Below are positions 59,541 through 64,000 of a stretch of 64,000 bases of DNA, one piece after another. Numbering within the stretch: the first letter of the stretch is position 1; every line of letters begins with the position of its first letter. The notes beneath the pieces are model-generated. The model made no database searches. It saw only the letters and a list, made by a program, of their open reading frames with translations, and was not told where the DNA came from. The position numbers and the translations under genes are program-made. The stretch is from DAOUMF01 sp034408935 (GTDB taxonomy: Bacteria > Chloroflexota > Dehalococcoidia > SM23-28-2 > RBG-16-64-32), in the NCBI GenBank assembly GCA_034408935.1, contig DAOUMV010000003.1, positions 62,001 through 126,000 on the forward strand. Direction: 5' to 3'.

Positions 59541-60056
59541 TTGAAGCGCATCCTTTCTTCCCGCCAGGTGCGGAACACCGTTAAGGGCTTGGCGGCCCGC
59601 ATCCGGGCGGACTACGGAGACAAGCGTCCCGTCCTCATTGGCGTCCTCAAGGGGGCGTTCGTCTTCCTGGCCGATCTCATTCGCGAGGTGAACATGCCGT
59701 TGGAAGTGGACTTCATCACGGTTTCCAGCTACGGGCCGGGGCGGGCCAGCAGTGGCAACGTGCAGTTCCTCCAAGATGTCACGACCGACATCGCTGGCCG
59801 GCATGTTCTGCTGGTGGACGACATCGTGGACAGCGGCCTCACGCTGGACGAGTTGCGGCGCCACCTCGCGAGCCGTTCTCCCGCGAGCCTGCGCGTCTGT
59901 GCTCTGCTGGCCAGGCGCAGCCTCCTGGCCAGTGACCCTGACACCGTAGACTACCTGGGCCGCTCCGTCCCCGATGGCTTTGTCGTGGGCTACGGTCTGG
60001 ATTGCGGTGAGGACTACCGCTACTTGCCGGACGTATGGGTGCTGGAGGACGGGTAG
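59541..60056 (+). CDS. hpt: Hypoxanthine phosphoribosyltransferase
   Basis: The 171-residue protein has VLIGVLKGAFVFLADLIREV, FITVSSYG, the PRPP-binding VLLVDDIVDSGLTLDEL and VGYGLDCGEDYRYLPDVWVL, all typical of Hpt. It salvages hypoxanthine and guanine to IMP and GMP. Translation begins at TTG 59541. The next gene, adenine deaminase, starts two bases after its stop; the deaminase makes hypoxanthine from adenine, which Hpt then uses, so the pair is a purine salvage operon. Confidence 0.94.
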   Translation: MKRILSSRQVRNTVKGLAARIRADYGDKRPVLIGVLKGAFVFLADLIREVNMPLEVDFITVSSYGPGRASSGNVQFLQDVTTDIAGRHVLLVDDIVDSGLTLDELRRHLASRSPASLRVCALLARRSLLASDPDTVDYLGRSVPDGFVVGYGLDCGEDYRYLPDVWVLEDG

Positions 60057-60058
60057 GT

Positions 60059-61777
60059 GTGGACAGAGAGAGGGTAATAGCCACCGCAAGGGGAGAGGTC
60101 GCGGGCGATCTCCTGCTGGCCGGGGGGCGCATCGTCAACGTGTTCAGCGGCGATGTGGAGGACGGCGACGTGGTCGTCGCCGGGGGCTTCATCGCCGGTA
60201 TCGGCCAGGGCTACCGCGCCGCCGAGACCGTCCGCCTGGACGGCGCCTATCTCCTCCCCGGCTTCATCAACGGCCACACCCATGTCGAAAGCTCCTTCCT
60301 CAGCCTGCCCCAGTACGCCCGAGCCGTCCTCCCTCACGGCACCACCAGCGTCGTCACCGATCTGCACGAGCTGGCGAATGTGGGCGGGCTCCAGGCGGTT
60401 CGGGACTTCCTGGACGAGGCGGCGGCCCTGCCCCTCGACGTGTTCCTGATGGTGCCGTCCTGCGTTCCGGCCACGCGACTGGAGACGGCTGGCGCTACCC
60501 TGGACGCCGGGGATGTCGCGGTTGCCCTGGCCTGGCCCGAGAGCCTGGGCCTAGGGGAGCTGATGAACTTCCCCGGGGCGATCGCCGGCGACGCCCACTG
60601 TCTGGACAAGGTGGCTGCTGCGCTAGATCGCGGCAAGGTGGTAGACGGGCACGCCCCGGGTGTAAGTGGTGCCGACCTGAACGCCTACCTGGCGGCCGGG
60701 CCCCGCTCTGACCACGAGTCCACGACTCTGGAGGAGGCCCGCGAGAAGCTCAGGCGCGGCATGTACGTGATGATCCGCGAGGGCACATCCGAGAAGAACC
60801 TCGAAGAACTGCTGCCCCTGGTGACGGACCGGACCTATCCCCGCGGTCTGCTGGTGGTGGACGACCGCTCCTGCCGTGACCTGCTCCAGGATGGGGACAT
60901 CGACGCGGTGGTGCGCAAGGCTGTACGCCTGGGGCTGGACCCCGTCCGCGCCGTCCAACTAGCCACCATCAACCCGGCCACCTATTTCGGGCTGCGGGAC
61001 CGCGGCGCCGTCGCTCCCGGCTACCTGGCCAACCTCATCGTCGCCGATGACCTTCACGACCTGCGGCCCCGGCGCGTCTATCATCGTGGTCGTCTGGTGG
61101 CCGCCGATGGTCGGAGTGTGTTCTCATCCGAGTCGCCGAAGACGAGCGTTCTCCGCGACACGGTGCGCATCAAACCGCTGGCCGAGGATGCTTTCGCTAT
61201 TCCGGCAACTTCGCCGCGAGCGCATGTCATTGAGGTGATTCCCCACCAGATAGCCACACGCAAGGTCATATTGGAGGCGCCCACCAACGGGGGAGCCGTA
61301 GTGGCGGATGTGGATCAGGATGTGATTAAGGCTGCGGTGGTGGAACGTCACCACGCCAGCGGAAACGTCGGCGTCGGCCTGGTGCGAGGGTTCAGTCTGC
61401 AACGTGGCGCCCTGGCCACCTCCTTCGCTCACGACTCCCACAACCTGGTGGTCGTGGGCATCAGCGACAACGACATGCACGCTGCGGTCGCTGAGATCAG
61501 CCGCCTGGGTGGGGGCCTGACCGTGGTCGCCGATGGGGAGCCGCTCGCCTCCCTGCCCCTGCCTGTTGCTGGCCTCATGTCCCCCGAACCCCCGGAGACC
61601 GTAGCCGGCCAACTCGAGGCCGTGGAAGCCGCCGCCGTCTCCCTCGGCGTGAGCCTGCCCAGCCCCTTCGCCGTCCTCTCCTTCCTGGCCCTTCCCGTTA
61701 TCCCGGAGCTTCGCCTCACCGATCTGGGTCTCGTGGATGTCCAGCGCATGGCCCTCGTGCCGCTGGCCGTGGACTAG
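60059..61777 (+). CDS. ade: Adenine deaminase
   Basis: A 572-residue amidohydrolase: PGFINGHTHVESSFLSLPQY (metal HxH and glutamate), GELMNFPGAI, VDGHAPGVSGADLNAYLAAG, and the C-terminal Ade domain with HHASGNVGVGLVRGF and AHDSHNLVVVGISDNDM. It deaminates adenine to hypoxanthine. In the segment VVDDRSCRDLLQDG the family DDR motif is kept. I place the start at GTG 60059, ten bases after GGAGG; ATG 60035 would overlap hpt by 22 bases. Confidence 0.92.
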   Translation: MDRERVIATARGEVAGDLLLAGGRIVNVFSGDVEDGDVVVAGGFIAGIGQGYRAAETVRLDGAYLLPGFINGHTHVESSFLSLPQYARAVLPHGTTSVVTDLHELANVGGLQAVRDFLDEAAALPLDVFLMVPSCVPATRLETAGATLDAGDVAVALAWPESLGLGELMNFPGAIAGDAHCLDKVAAALDRGKVVDGHAPGVSGADLNAYLAAGPRSDHESTTLEEAREKLRRGMYVMIREGTSEKNLEELLPLVTDRTYPRGLLVVDDRSCRDLLQDGDIDAVVRKAVRLGLDPVRAVQLATINPATYFGLRDRGAVAPGYLANLIVADDLHDLRPRRVYHRGRLVAADGRSVFSSESPKTSVLRDTVRIKPLAEDAFAIPATSPRAHVIEVIPHQIATRKVILEAPTNGGAVVADVDQDVIKAAVVERHHASGNVGVGLVRGFSLQRGALATSFAHDSHNLVVVGISDNDMHAAVAEISRLGGGLTVVADGEPLASLPLPVAGLMSPEPPETVAGQLEAVEAAAVSLGVSLPSPFAVLSFLALPVIPELRLTDLGLVDVQRMALVPLAVD

Positions 61778-61872
61778 CTGCAGTTCCCAAGACGGTCATT
61801 GAAAGCTGAGAGCCTCGCCGCTCGGCTCGGAGTGCAAAGCGGTTCCCCAACGTTCTGCCGCGCGTGACGCCT

Positions 61873-61898
61873 GGCGAAAAGGCCGCCACATTTTCGCC
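61873..61898. promoter_or_regulatory. Inverted repeat upstream of the thiolase-like operon
   Basis: GGCGAAAA (61873-61880) and TTTTCGCC (61891-61898) are perfect arms with a 10-base spacer, 60 bases before the first thiolase-like start. It may be an operator, or a terminator for ade. Confidence 0.45.
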
Positions 61899-61957
61899 GG
61901 TGGGCCGCTTTGGGGTTGCGCATCGGGTATCACTTGGGCATCATGCGTGGAGGACAC

Positions 61958-63109
61958 ATGAGCGGCAGAGTGTGCATCGTCGGAGTGGGGCAGACCCATC
62001 ACCGGGAGCCCGGTGATGATCTCGCCTATTACGAGCACGCTTTTCAGGCGGCGCGGTCTGCACTGGAGGACGCGGGCCTGCGGAGCGGCAACATCGACAC
62101 TGTCCTGGCTTCGGGCTGGGATGTACTCGATGGCCGCACCATCTCCGACATGCACCTCGTCCCTGCCGCTGGCGGCTACCTGAAAGACTCCGCCAAGGTC
62201 GCCGACGATGGCATCCTAGCCTTTGTCTATGGCTACATGCGCATCGCCAGCGGCGCCTTCGATACCGCCCTCGTCGTCGGCCACGGTCACGCTGAGAGCC
62301 CCGTGGAACTGGTGAGCAACGTGGCCATGGATCCCTTCTTCTACCGTCCCATGGGCGTCGGTGCCACTGCCACGCTGGCTCTCCAGTGTTGCGCCTATGG
62401 GGCTCGTTACGGGGTCAGCGAGGAGCAAGCGGCGGCGGTCGTGGTGAAGAACCGCGGCCAGGGGGCCAACAACCCCTACGCTCACCTGAGGAGCGCCGTC
62501 ACCCGCGAGCAGGTACTGGCGTCCAAGGTAATCGCCTGGCCCCTGCGGGAGGTGGATTGCCGCCCGCAATCGGTGGGGGCGGTGGCCGTCATTCTCGCTT
62601 CCGAGGACAGGGTGAAGCGGATCGCCTCCCGCTGGGCCACCGTCGAGGGCATCGGTTGGGCTTCTGACTCCTACTACATTGGCGCCTCCGAACTGTCGCG
62701 CCTCGCTGCGCTCTCCAGCGCCGCGCAGAAGGCCTACCGTATGGCTGGCATCACTAAGCCTTTCGATCAGATCGATGTTGCTGAGGTGCACGACCTGACC
62801 TCCTACCACGAGCTCATGGCCTACGAAGCGCTCGGCTGGGCGGAAGAAGGCGCTGGCAGCCGACTGGTGGAGGAAGGGGCCACCGGTATGGAAGGTGCTT
62901 TGCCTGTCAACCCCTCGGGTGGTGCCCTGTGCACCGACCTGGGAGGGGGCACCGGCCTCGCTCGCGTGGCTGAAGCCGCCCTCCAGGTGATGGGCAGAGC
63001 GGAAGGCCACCAGGTGGAGGCGCGGACGGCCCTGGCTCACGGCGCGAGCGCGTTGACCGGGTCGGTGGCTCAGTCGCACGGCGTCGCAGTCTTGAGGAGG
63101 GGTGAGTGA
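61958..63109 (+). CDS. Thiolase-like (SCP-x/lipid-transfer) protein without the nucleophilic cysteine
   Basis: The 383-residue protein has the thiolase fold opening VCIVGVGQTHHREPG, the pair NRGQGANNPYAHLRSAV shared with SCP-x-type thiolases, IDVAEVHDLTSYHELMA and VNPSGGALCTDLGGGTG. Where catalytic thiolases have a CASG motif this protein reads KVADDGILAF, so the nucleophile is missing, and the GHPxGxTG histidine is also absent. Such proteins can act as retro-aldolases (Ltp2-like) with DUF35 partners or as lipid carriers. GGAGGAC lies just before ATG 61958. The next gene is a paralogue and overlaps by one base. Confidence 0.82.
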   Translation: MSGRVCIVGVGQTHHREPGDDLAYYEHAFQAARSALEDAGLRSGNIDTVLASGWDVLDGRTISDMHLVPAAGGYLKDSAKVADDGILAFVYGYMRIASGAFDTALVVGHGHAESPVELVSNVAMDPFFYRPMGVGATATLALQCCAYGARYGVSEEQAAAVVVKNRGQGANNPYAHLRSAVTREQVLASKVIAWPLREVDCRPQSVGAVAVILASEDRVKRIASRWATVEGIGWASDSYYIGASELSRLAALSSAAQKAYRMAGITKPFDQIDVAEVHDLTSYHELMAYEALGWAEEGAGSRLVEEGATGMEGALPVNPSGGALCTDLGGGTGLARVAEAALQVMGRAEGHQVEARTALAHGASALTGSVAQSHGVAVLRRGE

Positions 63110-64000
63110 TGCCGCGCCCGGTCGCCATCGCCGGCGTGGGACTGACCCGCTGCTCCAGTTGGCGGCGGGATGTGCTGTACCCCGAGCTGGTCTATGAGGC
63201 GACCAGCGCAGCCCTCCAGGACGCTGGCATCACCTCCAAGGACGTGCAAGCAGTGGTGTACGGCTCGATGGATCCCTTCGACGGTGTGAACGCGCCGGAG
63301 AAGTGGAACGTGGATGCCTGCGCCGCCGCGGGTATGCTGGGCACGCCCTACATGAAGATCAGCACCGGCGGCACCACCGGCGGATCTACCGCCCTGGCCG
63401 CCTACTACCATGTCGCTTCCGGCCTGTATGACGTCGTCCTGGCGGTGGCCTCCCAGCGGGTCGGCGAGAGCATCGAAGCCCAGCTCGTCCTCAACACGGC
63501 CGTGGATCCGGTCTATGAGCGTGGATTCGGCGCCGGCGCGATCACCATCGCCGCTATCCAGGCATCCGCTCACATGCATCAATACGGAACGACGGAGGAG
63601 GATCTGGCCCTGGTATCGGTCAGGAACCACGAGAATGCCGTGAACAACCCCTATGCCCACCTCCGGCTCAAGTTCGGCGTGCAGGATGCACTGGCCTCAC
63701 CCATGCTCTCCTGGCCCCTGCGTCTGGCTGACTGCTGCCCCTCGTCCGATGGCGCCTGCGCCCTAGTGTTCGCATCCGGGGAGCGCGCCCGCGCGTTGGC
63801 CGAACGCCCCGCCTGGATCCGAGGCGCCGGCCAGATCACGGACAACTACTTCGCTGGCGACCGCCCCTGGTATGAAGACTGGGACAGCCTTTCCATGCTT
63901 GCCCGTCGGGTCTATCGTATGGCCAAGATCGACGACCCCTTCCGACAGCTCGACGTGGCCGAGCTGTACAACCCCTTCACCGTCCAGGAGATCCTCGAGT
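63109..64000 (+). CDS. Second thiolase-like protein, 3' end beyond the window
   Basis: The start ATG 63109 overlaps the preceding stop (TGATG) and follows GAGGAGGGG. The visible 297 residues show PRPVAIAGVGLTRCSSW, GSMDPFDGVNAPEKW, KISTGGTTGGSTALAAYYHV, NHENAVNNPYAHLRLKFG and DDPFRQLDVAELYNPFT. STGGTTGGS occupies the position of the usual cysteine motif, so this copy too lacks the nucleophile. The tandem of two unlike thiolase-like subunits suggests a heteromeric complex, often completed by a DUF35 gene, which may follow outside the window. Confidence 0.82.
   Translation, partial: MPRPVAIAGVGLTRCSSWRRDVLYPELVYEATSAALQDAGITSKDVQAVVYGSMDPFDGVNAPEKWNVDACAAAGMLGTPYMKISTGGTTGGSTALAAYYHVASGLYDVVLAVASQRVGESIEAQLVLNTAVDPVYERGFGAGAITIAAIQASAHMHQYGTTEEDLALVSVRNHENAVNNPYAHLRLKFGVQDALASPMLSWPLRLADCCPSSDGACALVFASGERARALAERPAWIRGAGQITDNYFAGDRPWYEDWDSLSMLARRVYRMAKIDDPFRQLDVAELYNPFTVQEILE

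Noticed and set aside
59307..60089. Minus-strand open frame of 260 codons over hpt
   Set aside because: It is antisense to hpt, whose PRPP motif is intact; the long frame is a by-product of high GC.

Overview
The window is GC-rich, gene-dense bacterial DNA with no tRNA, rRNA, CRISPR array, IS element or phage gene that I could see. Gene content (Kor-type ferredoxin-dependent 2-oxoacid oxidoreductase, soluble Hdr/Etf genes, NarG-like molybdoenzymes with beta, gamma and chaperone subunits, CrtI-like oxidoreductases with SCP2 proteins, HD-GYP sensors) fits an anaerobic or facultative member of the Chloroflexota (Dehalococcoidia-like). That placement is an inference from gene content, not from a phylogenetic marker.

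Layout. 1-17.6 kb is ordinary chromosome: an HD-GYP protein cut by the window edge, a PIG-L deacetylase and ceramidase-like pair, a GNAT/threonine-dehydratase fusion, a three-gene run (lipoprotein, GNAT, Gfo/Idh/MocA), a DegT aminotransferase, an SDR, a GAF/HD-GYP sensor, rtcA-dinB, a LOG-family protein, an enoyl-CoA hydratase, a VOC protein, a PhzF protein and a DtxR-type regulator.

17.9-41.7 kb is a molybdoenzyme island. It holds three alpha/beta pairs of the type II DMSO reductase family (NarG / ethylbenzene dehydrogenase / sterol C25 dehydrogenase relatives). Two are complete gamma-beta-chaperone-alpha modules placed head to tail in one minus-strand operon that ends in an NCS1-type permease. 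The island also has an MFS transporter, a 6-phosphogluconate dehydrogenase, two CrtI-like FAD oxidoreductases each followed by an SCP2-type lipid-carrier gene, and mobB for the molybdenum cofactor. The combination suggests chemistry on a hydrophobic substrate such as a sterol, terpenoid or hydrocarbon.

41.9-48.2 kb carries an Lgt-like membrane protein, a PLP desulfhydrase/deaminase, a 910-residue GAF-PAS-GGDEF-HD-GYP protein and a haloalkane dehalogenase. A decayed copy of the dehalogenase 3' end lies at the 3' end of the GGDEF gene.

48.3-59.1 kb, read on the minus strand, is the most striking block: citrate synthase, then korD-korA-korB-korC, hdrA, an Hdr iron-sulfur subunit, etfA and etfB. 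Its hdrA gene is split by an in-frame TGA at 54640-54642, exactly where HdrA proteins have a conserved cysteine. A hairpin with an AGGUC loop, as in bacterial SECIS elements, lies just downstream. I read this as one 1136-residue selenoprotein carrying two HdrA-like halves and an MvhD-like tail. The operon would couple 2-oxoglutarate:ferredoxin chemistry to an Hdr-Etf electron transfer complex.

59.5-64 kb has hpt, adenine deaminase and two thiolase-like genes lacking the nucleophilic cysteine; the last runs off the window.
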